A stretch of DNA of 33,248 nt from a virus: positions 1 through 33,248 of IMG/VR virus record IMGVR_UViG_3300027736_000138; one strand, given 5' to 3'. The translations under genes and the position numbers were made by a program. Below, piece by piece: positions 1-9,545 of this stretch (within the stretch, counting starts at the first letter, position 1; each line of letters starts with the position of its first letter). Under the pieces are notes generated by a model. That model ran no database searches, was not told the origin of the DNA, and worked only from the letters and a program-made list of their open reading frames with translations.

Positions 1-80
1 TTCGCACGTTCTTTAACCTCAAGAAAGAACTCCTTAATTGCTTGTTTGCTGTCAATCTCAAGAAGTTCGTTGTCACTCAT
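1..80 (-). CDS. Hypothetical protein, N-terminal fragment (runs off the left edge)
   Basis: A minus-strand gene starts with ATG at 80 and continues past base 1, so only about 26 residues are visible. They begin MSDNELLEIDSKQ and look like a charged, probably helical segment. It follows the 1019-residue virion protein by 25 nt in the same direction, so it is probably part of the late operon. The visible part is too short to assign a function. The reading frame is open to the window edge, which with the start position supports a real gene. Confidence 0.6.
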   Translation of the reverse strand, partial: MSDNELLEIDSKQAIKEFFLEVKERA

Positions 81-105
81 GTTGTTTGTTACTTGGAATT
101 AAGAT

Positions 106-3100
106 TTAATCCTGCTTAAACTGCAAGCCTTCTTTTTCATTGAAGTTTTTAAGTTCATTTTGTAGTTCAGCAGAAAATTCTGGATCGCTTGATGCTTGGT
201 TTGCTAATGCGGTAATTCCCTGCCTTGTCATAAAAGTTCCTTTGAACATTTTAACGTAAGCGTCATTTACTTCTCCAGGCAAAGCATTCCTAGCAAGAGC
301 GGATTTTAACCCATATCGCTCTGTTCCAGTTGAAAGCATTGCTGCTAGGTAGCGATTTTTTAGCTTACCAAGGATTGGAGAAATCGGAATAACAAAAGTA
401 GTTCCTCCTTGGTTTGCCACAGTTCTAAGATTGCTTGCTTTAGCTGTAATATCAGTTATAGTATTGCCTTCATAAACTTTGGCTAAGTCATACATAAACT
501 GAGCATCTTTCTGCCCAAGAACAATTTCTAATTTTTGAGCAAATTGAGATTTTCCAGTTGGTGATTCCCAATTCGCAAGAAACTTTTTAGCGTCAAATAA
601 TGGTGTATATGGCGCACTAGCAGAAGGAACACCACCAGAATAATCATCAAGCAAATTTCGCATAAAGTCACCCTTAAAAAGATTCCTTGATTCTGGTGAT
701 AACTTTCCAAGTTGTACCATTATTGTTTCAGTATCCTTAATGGTATTTCCTTTTGAAAGTATTGATTTAGAAAGCAAATCTGGATCAATATCCTTAAAAT
801 TTCCTTTTTTGGCGGCCTTGAATATTGAAGATGTAACCAATGCTTCTTCTTGTCTTTCTAAAGCGTTTCTTTTGATTATCCCGTTAGCTACTTCATCTCT
901 AGCATCTTTACTAAGAGCATAAGACAACGAATTTAAATCAGTAAGGGTCATCTGTGGCACATTTGCTGATTTTAAAACCCTAAGTTTGCCATTTATGCTA
1001 TCCAATCCCCTAGCTATTGCTGCCGATTTATTACCATATAATGAATCAAGTATACCTTGATCATAATCAAGTAGTGCTACTCCCTTTTTACTACCCATAC
1101 CAAGATCGTCAAGGTATTGAACTTGCATCATTTCTTGCATTTTTTGAGTAATGCCTGCTTGAGTTGGGTCGGCTAATTCAAGTTCTTTTGATGCTTGAAG
1201 AACTCTATTGATAGTGAATGGTTCTTTCATAACAGAACTAACAATATCTCTTGGGGTTGTTGCTTGTTCTCCAACAACTTCTTTTAAAACTCTACCAAGG
1301 ATATTTCCCTTAAACGTTCCTCTAGTTTCAACTAGTTCAGTTGCTTTCTGGAATTCTTTCCCAAGATTTCCAACCGTTCCATCTGGAAGTGCAACATTAA
1401 ATTTGCTGTAAATATTGCGTCTTAATTCTGATAACTCACCAGAAATACCACTGCCAAAAACATCTGTTGTTGTTCCTCCAACGGCCCCACCATCAGGTCT
1501 GGCATCATTAAACGCTCTAATCCAAGCATCGAAAGACCTAAAGTCTAATTGGTCTGCTTTTTTAATTTGTTGTATTTGATTTTGCAACTGTGAAATAACA
1601 GAAGAATCTTTTTCACCGTCTATTGACTTTTGAATTGAAGAAATTTTATTTTCATCTAGTGCTAATAATTTCAACCTTGATTCTACGCTGTTTACTGCTG
1701 ATTCATCAAATGCTCCAGCAAAGTTTACTTTTCCTTTAAGTCTTGGCAAAGCATCCAATAATTGTTTTGCGCTTATTTTAAATCCAGAAGCATTCGCTAC
1801 ATCAGCTAATACGTCATATTGTGCAGTTGTTGATTTGACTGCCTGATCTTCTGCTGACGCAACAGTATCTCTAAATATTTTACCCAAATCATCCACGTTT
1901 GCTTTTGCGGGAGGTTTAAGTATTTGATTTATCCTATCTTCAATAATCAAAGTATTTTTATCATTAGATCTGGCAATGCTATTTGCAAGTGATCGGCGTT
2001 GTCCATCTTGATTAACAGCAATAGCACTAAAATCATTGGCTGTTGCTGGAACGCCTTTCTTTACGCCTTCAAAAAGAGTTCGAATGCTTTCTTGTGCTTT
2101 CCTCATGTTGTCTGCAATACCAGACCTTGGGAATTGACCGCTTAATTCTTGAGCGGTTTCAAGTCCTTGTTTTCCAAATTGCGCTCCAGCAGGAATAGCA
2201 GATTCAGAAAGTCCTAGTCTTTTGACAGATCCTTCATAAGCCTTTAAAAACTCATTTTTAAAACCACTTGGCATTCTAGCGGCAATCATTGTAGATGGAA
2301 CTACATCTATTCCTAATCCAACGGCTGTGCCAATTGCTGCCTCTAAACCTCTTCGTCCAATGCTTTCAACAACCTTTTGCGGCATACTTAATGCTGCTCT
2401 TGTTATAGAATCAGCAATAGGTCCAAGTGTTGCTCTTGTTGCTCCACCAGCAAGAGTTGCAGTAACTGGGCTTTTAGTTACTGCTAGTGTTCCTAATGTA
2501 GCTCCAATTTCAGCAACAGCAAGTGGTGCTTCAACAGCAAGCATTCCAGCAGTTCCAGCAACACCCTTATCAAGCGTTGTAAAACTACTTCCGTTTTGAT
2601 TTTTTATCAAATACTCAGTATTACCACCAACGTCAATTGGTGTAATATTTGAGTTTGGATATGTTCTTTTTAAGTATTCAAGTTCTGACTCAGGTGTAGG
2701 TAACGCACCAACACCAGCCCTAACTCCTGCTGGAAGTTGTTCCGCTTCTCGGCTACCTGCTGGAGCGTTGTAAAGTTGACCAATAATCTCACGTTTTCTT
2801 TGTGTATCTTGTTCTAGTGTTGTTGGATTAACATTACCTCCAGCAAGGTTTGGAGCATTTGGCATTAAACCATAAGGAGAATATACTACTGATGTACCTG
2901 CTGCATACGGAGTCCTAAGTTCCTGTCCAAGTTTGCTGATTTGTTCTTGTTGTGGTTTTTCTTCTTGTTGTTGAAGTGAAGAGTATTGAATTTGAAGTTC
3001 TTCAGACTTTCCTTCAAAAAGTTTTAATTTATCTAAAAGAGAAGTGTCTATTTCTTTACCTTGCGCTTTAGATTCTCTGAGCCTTTTACCAATTTCATTA

Positions 3101-3165
3101 ATTCCAGTAGAAAGATTTGCAAGATCGGACTCAATTATTTTTTTGTTTTCTTGGAGATTGCTCAT
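106..3165 (-). CDS. Large internal virion / DNA-ejection protein candidate (1019 aa)
   Basis: No enzymatic motif is visible. Residues 1-75 are Gln/Glu/Lys-rich and predicted coiled coil. About residues 205-265 form a long Ala/Gly/Val/Leu-rich stretch that could cross or insert in a membrane. The rest is mainly helical with many Lys/Glu/Gln. The start ATG at 3165 overlaps the stop of the preceding 567-residue gene in an ATGA junction, so the two are translationally coupled. Three proteins of 355, 567 and 1019 residues follow the nozzle and fibre genes, the same order and size progression as T7 gp14, gp15 and gp16, which form the ejection channel. The role is inferred from that synteny, size and composition, not from sequence similarity. 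A large tail-associated structural protein is the alternative. The gene is clearly more AT-rich than the 4870-5937 gene. Confidence 0.6.
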   Translation of the reverse strand: MSNLQENKKIIESDLANLSTGINEIGKRLRESKAQGKEIDTSLLDKLKLFEGKSEELQIQYSSLQQQEEKPQQEQISKLGQELRTPYAAGTSVVYSPYGLMPNAPNLAGGNVNPTTLEQDTQRKREIIGQLYNAPAGSREAEQLPAGVRAGVGALPTPESELEYLKRTYPNSNITPIDVGGNTEYLIKNQNGSSFTTLDKGVAGTAGMLAVEAPLAVAEIGATLGTLAVTKSPVTATLAGGATRATLGPIADSITRAALSMPQKVVESIGRRGLEAAIGTAVGLGIDVVPSTMIAARMPSGFKNEFLKAYEGSVKRLGLSESAIPAGAQFGKQGLETAQELSGQFPRSGIADNMRKAQESIRTLFEGVKKGVPATANDFSAIAVNQDGQRRSLANSIARSNDKNTLIIEDRINQILKPPAKANVDDLGKIFRDTVASAEDQAVKSTTAQYDVLADVANASGFKISAKQLLDALPRLKGKVNFAGAFDESAVNSVESRLKLLALDENKISSIQKSIDGEKDSSVISQLQNQIQQIKKADQLDFRSFDAWIRAFNDARPDGGAVGGTTTDVFGSGISGELSELRRNIYSKFNVALPDGTVGNLGKEFQKATELVETRGTFKGNILGRVLKEVVGEQATTPRDIVSSVMKEPFTINRVLQASKELELADPTQAGITQKMQEMMQVQYLDDLGMGSKKGVALLDYDQGILDSLYGNKSAAIARGLDSINGKLRVLKSANVPQMTLTDLNSLSYALSKDARDEVANGIIKRNALERQEEALVTSSIFKAAKKGNFKDIDPDLLSKSILSKGNTIKDTETIMVQLGKLSPESRNLFKGDFMRNLLDDYSGGVPSASAPYTPLFDAKKFLANWESPTGKSQFAQKLEIVLGQKDAQFMYDLAKVYEGNTITDITAKASNLRTVANQGGTTFVIPISPILGKLKNRYLAAMLSTGTERYGLKSALARNALPGEVNDAYVKMFKGTFMTRQGITALANQASSDPEFSAELQNELKNFNEKEGLQFKQD

Positions 3166-4865
3166 TTAGATTTAGGTAAAAATTCTTGCAATGTATCTTT
3201 TGCTCCTTGATCTAATCCAACACCACCACTTAAAGTAGCTGGAGCTTCGTAAATAGTTGACTTGCTCAAAAGATTTTTATTTAATTTTGTCCATTCATAT
3301 GACTTGCCTTCAACTCCATTAGCATTTACTCTTGCAATTTGCCTATTGGTTATGTAGTCGCTAACATATTTATCGTATTCGGTTTGACTTATTTTCTTTT
3401 CGTCAAAAGCCTTAATAACATCATCTGGCATTCCATTGATTGCTTCAAATGAGTTAAGAAGATTTAAACTAAGGGATTTTGCGATTGTATCCTTTCTTGC
3501 GTTTATTTTAAGTGGAGAAAATCGACCTTCATATCTAGGCCATTCTTTTTCAGTCATTGTTCCAGAAGCTCCTCCAGTTATAGAACTATCTCTTTGCTGT
3601 TTCATTTTTATAAAAGAGTTTTCTCCATTTATTCTTTCATAGAATCCAGCTAATTCTCCTCTTTCTGATGCTGGTAAAGCCTCAGCAAGCAAAGCATTTC
3701 CTGCTGCAAAAATAGGATTATTTGTTCCTGTTGTATCAAGACGTTTAAATGCCTCTTCAGTATTTGCTTGGTTAAGTCTAAATGACTCATTTTTTAACTG
3801 TTCTCCCGCTTTAGCTGCATTTTCAGTTTTTGCACCACCGCCACCTCTTGTAATTTTAAATCCACCTCCAGGAACACTTTCAATTGTTTCTCCAGCTCCT
3901 CCAATATCTGCTCCACTAACCATGAAGCTGCCATCAGCAAGTGGTCTGGCGTTAATTTTAAATCCTTTAATAGCAAGATCTTGAACTTGTTGAGCCGTCA
4001 TTGGAGTTTCGGCTTTGCTGCCTCCAGCGATTGGTCGTCCAAGTGGAACTGGCGCATTTGCATTGCTAGTTCCTACATTTAGTCCAGCTTGAACTTGATT
4101 AGCGGCATTTGTTGGTGCTTTTTGATTCATAACACCTGCTTGCAACCCAGCTTGTACTTGTTGATCTGGCGTTGAAACAACATCTCCAGGAACAACTGGA
4201 ATTTGATTGTAATTCATACTTGCTGGTGGATTTGGAACATTTGGATTTGTTGTTAAATCTGCCAACGAATTATTAGTTAGTGTTCCTCCAGTTCCATTAG
4301 CATATGCATCCATATCTACAATTGGATCTTGATTTAGTGCGCTAAACATATCGCCGGCAGCATTTACCAAAACTGGAACACCTGTTCTTCCTCCAACATC
4401 AATGCTTTTAAGTTCTAATTTTCCAGCGTTAGAACGAGCTTCTGCTTGAGTTGCCAAATTTTGCTGATTATATTTTCCTTGTTGTATATCAAGCTCTCTG
4501 GATTTAAGTCCAAAATCCCTATTCTTATTTGACTGACCAATTGCAAGTTCAATAAGCCCAGGAGTAGCACTAGCACTAGCAAAACGATCATTTAGAGAAA
4601 TATTCTCATCACGAAGATTGTCTAAAATTGGTGCAAATGCTCCTTGCAACTCTGGATACAACTTAATTGCGGCATCAATTTGCGTGGAACTTTGCTTTAG
4701 CAGCTTTTTCTTATCATTCTGATCTTTAAAATAATCAGTTGCAGTTTTTGCAATAGTCTGCCCAAGCCCCGTTATTGCGTTAGCGTTGGTGTTTGCTGCG
4801 TTTACAAACCCAGAGTAGTCCTGTCTAAACAGACTGGGGTCAATTGATGCTCCTAGTAGTGCCAT
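3162..4865 (-). CDS. Internal virion protein candidate (567 aa), gp15 position
   Basis: The N-terminus (MALLGASIDPSLFRQDYSGF) is followed by a long helical region with Asn/Ala/Gln/Lys-rich segments to about residue 165. A low-complexity middle rich in Gly, Ala, Pro, Asn and Gln (about 165-290) follows, with two similar stretches around Q-V-Q-A-G-L, then a helical C-terminal part ending in LPKSK. No catalytic motif or transmembrane segment is seen. The gene lies 4 nt downstream of the 355-residue gene and overlaps the next gene by ATGA. Position between a Gln/Ala-rich 355-residue protein and a 1019-residue protein suggests the middle member of an ejection-protein trio. That assignment is inference; the coding call itself is safe. 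Confidence 0.6.
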   Translation of the reverse strand: MALLGASIDPSLFRQDYSGFVNAANTNANAITGLGQTIAKTATDYFKDQNDKKKLLKQSSTQIDAAIKLYPELQGAFAPILDNLRDENISLNDRFASASATPGLIELAIGQSNKNRDFGLKSRELDIQQGKYNQQNLATQAEARSNAGKLELKSIDVGGRTGVPVLVNAAGDMFSALNQDPIVDMDAYANGTGGTLTNNSLADLTTNPNVPNPPASMNYNQIPVVPGDVVSTPDQQVQAGLQAGVMNQKAPTNAANQVQAGLNVGTSNANAPVPLGRPIAGGSKAETPMTAQQVQDLAIKGFKINARPLADGSFMVSGADIGGAGETIESVPGGGFKITRGGGGAKTENAAKAGEQLKNESFRLNQANTEEAFKRLDTTGTNNPIFAAGNALLAEALPASERGELAGFYERINGENSFIKMKQQRDSSITGGASGTMTEKEWPRYEGRFSPLKINARKDTIAKSLSLNLLNSFEAINGMPDDVIKAFDEKKISQTEYDKYVSDYITNRQIARVNANGVEGKSYEWTKLNKNLLSKSTIYEAPATLSGGVGLDQGAKDTLQEFLPKSK

Positions 4866-4869
4866 AATG

Positions 4870-5937
4870 TTATACGAATGCCCTCCCGCTTGCGTCTCCT
4901 ACGATTTTAGCTCGTTGTGGGGAAAACAATCCAGCAAGGGAACCACCAGCAAGTGACGCACCGCCTGTAAGTGCAGCAGCACCAATTTGTCCAACAGCAT
5001 TAAATATCCCAGCATTTTGCTGTGCTTGCATCTGTGCATTTGCTTGCTGTGCCGCTAGTTGGTTGCTACGTTCGGTTGCACCAAGGTTTAGTGCTTGCCC
5101 TGCGTCGAATAACCCAGGTGTGCCGCGACCGATTTGTTGTAAGCCAACGCCTAATTGTTGCTGACCTGCTTGGTAGCTTAGTGGTGTTGATCCTAGTAGT
5201 TGTAACCCAGGTTGTGAGTAAAACTGTTGACCCATGTTGTAAGCACCAAGGTTAGCGTTCTGTGCTTCACCGCGAAGATTGCCCATCGTGCCTTGTTGTG
5301 CTTGGAACTGATTGAAGGCATTTAGACCCGCTGTGCTTGCCTCTCCTCGACGCGCTGCGAGTGCGTTCTCACGGTTCAGTATCTCGCTTGCCACACCGAG
5401 GTTGCCACCGATACGTCCTGCTGCCTGTGCGCCTGCACGGGCTTGTTGATCGGCGTTACGCATCTGCTCTTGGGACAAGTACCCACGGCGAGCGAATGCC
5501 TCGTTGCCTAGCATGTTGGCTTGGTTGACGTATCCTTGGCTCTGATCTTGGTATAACCCAGCTAGACCCTGTGCCTGTAGTGCTTGATCCTGCGATTGCT
5601 GTACCCGTGCTGCCGCTTCTGGTGACATCGCTTGCAGTAGACCCCGTGCCTGACCTGCTTGACCAGTCATCTGACCGAGTTCTGCAGATCGAGCGTCACC
5701 TAGTTGCCGTGCAGCCTCTTGCGTAGCACCTTGCATTTGTCCATAGTAACCTTGCTGCCCATTTACACCTTGTGTAAACGCTGAGATATCACCTAGATTT
5801 AGTCCTTGGAACTGCGGACGGTACTGACCCTCAAACGCCATAGTGCTAGGCATAGATTGCTGGTATGCACCAAGCAACTTGTTGATGTCAGCACCGTAAT
5901 TAGCCTTGGGGGCTTTGACTTTTTTAACTTTACCCAT
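4870..5937 (-). CDS. Gln/Ala-rich internal virion protein candidate (355 aa), gp14 position
   Basis: A basic start (MGKVKKVKAPKANYG) is followed by about 250 residues exceptionally rich in Gln, Ala and Gly (many QAQ, AQQ and AGQ runs), predicted helical. The C-terminal 60 residues contain a hydrophobic, Gly/Ala-rich segment (about 310-340, including AAALTGGASLAGG) that could associate with membrane. This composition recurs in phage internal virion and ejection proteins. It is the first and smallest of three consecutive such proteins. The gene has visibly higher GC than the two genes downstream, so part of the difference may reflect the amino-acid bias and part a separate origin. Function is inferred from composition and order. 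Confidence 0.55.
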   Translation of the reverse strand: MGKVKKVKAPKANYGADINKLLGAYQQSMPSTMAFEGQYRPQFQGLNLGDISAFTQGVNGQQGYYGQMQGATQEAARQLGDARSAELGQMTGQAGQARGLLQAMSPEAAARVQQSQDQALQAQGLAGLYQDQSQGYVNQANMLGNEAFARRGYLSQEQMRNADQQARAGAQAAGRIGGNLGVASEILNRENALAARRGEASTAGLNAFNQFQAQQGTMGNLRGEAQNANLGAYNMGQQFYSQPGLQLLGSTPLSYQAGQQQLGVGLQQIGRGTPGLFDAGQALNLGATERSNQLAAQQANAQMQAQQNAGIFNAVGQIGAAALTGGASLAGGSLAGLFSPQRAKIVGDASGRAFV

Positions 5938-5944
5938 GATCGTC

Positions 5945-6277
5945 TTATTTGAGTTTTTTGTAGAATTTTAGAATGTCGTAGACCCTGACATGGGGAGATT
6001 GCTTGAAGTCTCGTTGAAATGATATGTAATCGAAATCGGGGACGAACTTTGCGAGTGCGTTCCGCATATTTCCCGTGCAGATGGTGACAAACAACGTGTT
6101 GGAATCGTGGTGTTCCCGTGCTTCTTCGGGGTTGTTTGAGTCAGAGTAGTAGCACAACGCGAAAGAATGCTTGTCGCAAATGACCACACCGTGGCAAAGA
6201 TGCCATGTGATGAGTTCTTGTAAGTTGAGCTTGTTTCTTTCATATAGTTCTATTGTACCTGCTAGGTGCTTATTCAT
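5945..6277 (-). CDS. Small protein in the gp13 position, possible GNAT-like fold (110 aa)
   Basis: The start is the ATG at 6277, which overlaps the stop of the collar-fibre gene by one base (TGATG); a TTG one codon upstream is less likely. The protein has alternating strands and helices: a predicted helix, a strand near LCHGVVICD, another near TLFVTICTGNM, and a C-terminal RVYDILKFYKKLK. T7-type phages carry a short acetyltransferase-like protein (gp13) between the nozzle and the ejection proteins, and size and position fit that here. I see no convincing acetyl-CoA loop, so the fold is a guess from synteny. Confidence 0.5.
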   Translation of the reverse strand: MNKHLAGTIELYERNKLNLQELITWHLCHGVVICDKHSFALCYYSDSNNPEEAREHHDSNTLFVTICTGNMRNALAKFVPDFDYISFQRDFKQSPHVRVYDILKFYKKLK

Positions 6278-6957
6278 CAATATTTGATGCAGTATAGTAA
6301 AGCAATATTGCGTGGACGGGTTTCAGTACCACCTGTTGCCTGTGTATTAAATGATCCTAATCCCAAATTATCAAATCTAGCTGGATTAGTGTTTCCACCA
6401 CTACCAGTTGCAGGATGCACAAACATTGAGTGTGTATGGCTTTTAAAATCATCCGCTTGTGTTGTACCAAATGTTCTTCCAGAATCGTATACCGTACCAT
6501 CATCTGCCCAAGACCTTATGAATTGTCCTCTTAGATCAGGTAAGTTAAATGTTGAACTACCGTCACCAACTCCAAATGTTGTGCCAATAGCAGCAAATAG
6601 ATCGGCATAAATTCCTGTTCGGCTTATAGCTGCACCATTAGCTTTTAACCACCCAGTTGGGGCCGTTGTCATGGCAAATGGCATGAATGCTCCTGTTGGC
6701 ACAAGGGAATTATTTGTTTTTGCTTGCGTGACGTTACCGTCTAAAATCTTTACGGTAGTAACAGAATCATTTGCCAATTCATTTGCAGTAATACCAAGTG
6801 TATTAACCTTTAACGCCCCGCTTGAAAGGGCAAGTGTGTTGTTACCAGTTGCAATTGCACTACTTGTAAACGTAGTCTGATCGATCACGTTATTGAGCTT
6901 CGCACTTGTAACAACGTCCGTGGCAGTAAATGTGTATGTAGTGTCTAGTACTCCCAT
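6277..6957 (-). CDS. Tail collar domain fibre protein (226 aa)
   Basis: Residues 86-150 carry the phage tail collar / microcystin-dependent-protein signature: LVPTGAFMPFAMTTAPTGW, then NGAAISR, YADLFAAIGTTFG, GDGSSTFNLPDLRGQFIRSW. A GRTFGTTQ segment and an H-T-H pair at 174-176 follow; HxH pairs in such short trimeric fibres bind metal ions. The C-terminus RPRNIALLYCIKY is also typical of the family. The first 80 residues are a thin Thr/Asn/Ser-rich beta region, probably the shaft. The start ATG is preceded by an AATAATAAT leader that overlaps the end of the nozzle gene. The likely role is a short tail fibre or host-contact protein attached near the nozzle. Confidence 0.85.
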   Translation of the reverse strand: MGVLDTTYTFTATDVVTSAKLNNVIDQTTFTSSAIATGNNTLALSSGALKVNTLGITANELANDSVTTVKILDGNVTQAKTNNSLVPTGAFMPFAMTTAPTGWLKANGAAISRTGIYADLFAAIGTTFGVGDGSSTFNLPDLRGQFIRSWADDGTVYDSGRTFGTTQADDFKSHTHSMFVHPATGSGGNTNPARFDNLGLGSFNTQATGGTETRPRNIALLYCIKY

Positions 6958-6961
6958 ATTA

Positions 6962-9181
6962 TTATTTTTGTGAAATGATTTGTCTGTTGGTCACGGAACC
7001 CGCGACCATGATTGAGTGAACCTTTGGACTGCCTTGAGTCCTGTTAAGTAGTAACGTACCAGTAAACCCACGCACACCACCAATACGGCAACGGATAGTC
7101 GCAGTCTCAGCTTCGTTAGTCGTGCTAGGCGTAAGCATACCACCAAGGAACGTAGATGTAGTGCCAATAGCAGCAGCAAAGTCTGGGTCTTCAGCGGCAA
7201 ACGAGATGCTATACTCGCCAGTCTCGCCAGCAAGGTTCTGCATCTGAATTTGAGTGTCCGTAAAGCGTTTCCGTTCTAGAGTGTTGAAATTATAGCCCCT
7301 AGATGTCAAAGATGCGGCAATCTGCGGTGTTACGATAGTTCCATCAAGGTTAGACACGCTTAATCTGTCTTGGATTGACTCGGCAAACTCCATCTGGTGC
7401 AAACCACCGTTGCTTGTGACCGTGTATAGGTTGTTTCTTACCCCGCCAGAGGCAGTAATGTAGTCCGTGATGATAAACTGGTTGTTTCCGTAGGTATCAA
7501 TCGACTCCCACCCCTTATTTAGGAAGTTATACACCAATACTGCGTTGTTACCAATGGCATCGTTAGCACCAGCAACGCTATCAAGCGGTACGGCAAGGAA
7601 ATATCGGTTGTCAAAGTACACCGCTACGGCCTTATCCGCCTTGTCAGGGTTAATCCTGTCGATGTACGGCTGGATATTCTTGGAAAGCGGTTGATCCATG
7701 CCTCGCAGGTTGTAATCATTGAGGAACTCAAGACCATACACCCCGTTGTCAGACAAGAAATACATGGTATTACCACGCATAAGCACTGTCTTACGGGCTA
7801 AGCATCCAACTTCGCCAGTAAGTTCGCGTACAACCGTGTCTGTGAGGTTTCCAGACGTGTTGCTGATTGAGTGGATGCTGTTGCGGTTAAGCACAATCAT
7901 CGTGTCATCGAAGAATCCGTGCATTGCCACCACTCGATCTGCTGTGCCACCAGAAATACGGAACTGGTTGTAGATCTGATCGTAGGTATTCTCGTCTAGG
8001 ATGTCGCTAATTGCTACCTCGTCACGGATATTCCTGTCTGTAAATGTACCATTTGGACTAGTACCAGATTGATCGTAGTAGTACGGCACAAACAAACGTC
8101 TCTGGAAGTAAGTCCCCCACGGTGCGCCTGGTAGGTGCATAAACCCGCCACCACTGCTTTGGGGTTTTGTGTAGGTAATCTTATGACCTGTAGGAGAATG
8201 GTCTACCCAATCAACGTACATTTTAAATTCTGTTGCAGACGTAATGCTTGCAACGTAATACTGGTCACCAATTACTGGCCCAGCAGGTGGAGATGTAGTT
8301 GCAATATCAATAATCTGAATAAGATCGCCTTCAACTAACCCATGTCCTGCTGCGTGTGTTACAGTTGCAACTCCGTTTAATATTACTGTATTGTTATTAT
8401 CATCAATAATTACAGGCTGGGTGTAATCACCACCTACCATAACCGTAAACGCAGCACTAGTACCATCCCAGACAAGTGGTTGTTTCCTGTCACGGAACAA
8501 GATCACCTTGTCAAAGCATTGCTGCATATCCGTAAACGCATCTACTGTCTGCGAAGCTGGGTAGGTAATCGTAGTTACCAAATAAGTATCAAGGTCGATC
8601 TTCTTGGCAACAGTATCTAGTGCTACAATAACGTACTCTTTAGATTGCTCATTAGGGTTGCTAAACAAGCAGGACGCACGGACGTTGCCAGCAGCAGCGT
8701 CATTGATTGGAGTCTGTGAAAGCGTACCTGTACCAGATGCTGCGGTTACGCCAGTAACTGGAAATGTTAGAGTATTAGCTGTATCATAAGTTACTACCCT
8801 ATCGCCATTTGGGTCAGTCCCACTAAAAGTCAAACCAGCAATCCTAGCAAGACCTGTAGTGCCGACAGCAAACCCGTGCGCCGTAACTGTAATTTTTACG
8901 GTGTTTGTGCTTGGGTAGGACGCAGCAGAGATTGTTTTTGTGGCATCAATAACTAGGAACGGCAACTGCAATGGGTTACCACCAGATACCAACGCACCCG
9001 TCCTGCTCTCGACGCTCTTCCTCGGTTTCCAGTACCCCTCCATGCGCCCGTTAACGCTCTCCCGTACCTCGGTAAGCAGCAACTGGTTCAACTGGTCACG
9101 CAGGTTAACACTATTAAACGCCTTGTCACCATCACTGGCAATCGCGTCATCTAATCCACCCGTTGACCTGTATTGACTCAT
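6962..9181 (-). CDS. Tail nozzle / stabilisation-like protein (739 aa)
   Basis: The protein has a beta-rich, propeller-like pattern. Repeated blades include VILFRDRKQPLVWDG, DDTMIVLNRNSIHSIS, TMYFLSDNGVYGLE and RYFLAVPLDS followed by VLVYNFLNKGWESID. A conserved phrase about NPDKADKAVAVYFDNRYFL marks the tail nozzle or stabilisation proteins common in podoviruses. Two small beta modules are inserted, residues 78-158 and 262-338, each with a T-V-T-x-x-x-HG(F/L)-x-x-G core. The gene sits between the small structural protein at 9238 and the collar fibre, the position of gp12 in T7-type phages. The start follows an AAGG immediately before ATG; no normal SD is seen. Family recognition is moderate; a tail hub protein is the alternative. 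Confidence 0.7.
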   Translation of the reverse strand: MSQYRSTGGLDDAIASDGDKAFNSVNLRDQLNQLLLTEVRESVNGRMEGYWKPRKSVESRTGALVSGGNPLQLPFLVIDATKTISAASYPSTNTVKITVTAHGFAVGTTGLARIAGLTFSGTDPNGDRVVTYDTANTLTFPVTGVTAASGTGTLSQTPINDAAAGNVRASCLFSNPNEQSKEYVIVALDTVAKKIDLDTYLVTTITYPASQTVDAFTDMQQCFDKVILFRDRKQPLVWDGTSAAFTVMVGGDYTQPVIIDDNNNTVILNGVATVTHAAGHGLVEGDLIQIIDIATTSPPAGPVIGDQYYVASITSATEFKMYVDWVDHSPTGHKITYTKPQSSGGGFMHLPGAPWGTYFQRRLFVPYYYDQSGTSPNGTFTDRNIRDEVAISDILDENTYDQIYNQFRISGGTADRVVAMHGFFDDTMIVLNRNSIHSISNTSGNLTDTVVRELTGEVGCLARKTVLMRGNTMYFLSDNGVYGLEFLNDYNLRGMDQPLSKNIQPYIDRINPDKADKAVAVYFDNRYFLAVPLDSVAGANDAIGNNAVLVYNFLNKGWESIDTYGNNQFIITDYITASGGVRNNLYTVTSNGGLHQMEFAESIQDRLSVSNLDGTIVTPQIAASLTSRGYNFNTLERKRFTDTQIQMQNLAGETGEYSISFAAEDPDFAAAIGTTSTFLGGMLTPSTTNEAETATIRCRIGGVRGFTGTLLLNRTQGSPKVHSIMVAGSVTNRQIISQK

Positions 9182-9237
9182 CCTTAAATAGCTGTAGAAC
9201 CAACATTAGCCATACGTCCTGTACGGCATACCGCACA

Positions 9238-9501
9238 TTATGCGTAGTAACCAATAACAACACCAGTGGTTCCACTTGAAATTGTAAACCCAGTAACCAA
9301 CCCACCAATACCCGTACCCGCATTGTGCGTGATCGTAATCAGCTTTGTACCACTGTCTTCCAAGTTAGAAGCAAACGCGCTAAACGCAGTGTCATTAACA
9401 ATTTGTAGCCACCGAAACGAACCCGTGACAGCACCGTTTGCAGCCGTAAACACCTTGCCGCCTTGTTGACCTTGTAGCTGGTATGAATCTCCTCTTGCCA
9501 T
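9238..9501 (-). CDS. Small beta-rich virion protein, first gene of the leftward operon (87 aa)
   Basis: I chose the ATG at 9501 (MARGDSYQLQGQQGG) over a TTG six codons upstream. The protein is short, rich in Gly, Thr, Ser and Val, and predicted all-beta, ending in TGVVIGYYA. Similar small proteins with an SFRWLQIVNDTAFSA-type core occur among phage structural genes, but I know no assigned function. It is the first leftward gene after the control region, and a 26-bp direct repeat with a TACAAT box lies 48-112 bases upstream of its ATG. Confidence 0.6.
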   Translation of the reverse strand: MARGDSYQLQGQQGGKVFTAANGAVTGSFRWLQIVNDTAFSAFASNLEDSGTKLITITHNAGTGIGGLVTGFTISSGTTGVVIGYYA

Positions 9502-9545
9502 GCACAAACCTACGCACAATTACGCCAACCTGTCAAGTACATTCG

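Noticed and set aside
5968-6243. A 91-codon minus-strand frame overlapping the 110-residue protein
   Set aside because: The main frame has the coupled TGATG start and a better composition; the alternative is rich in Thr/Ser/Pro as out-of-frame sequence often is.
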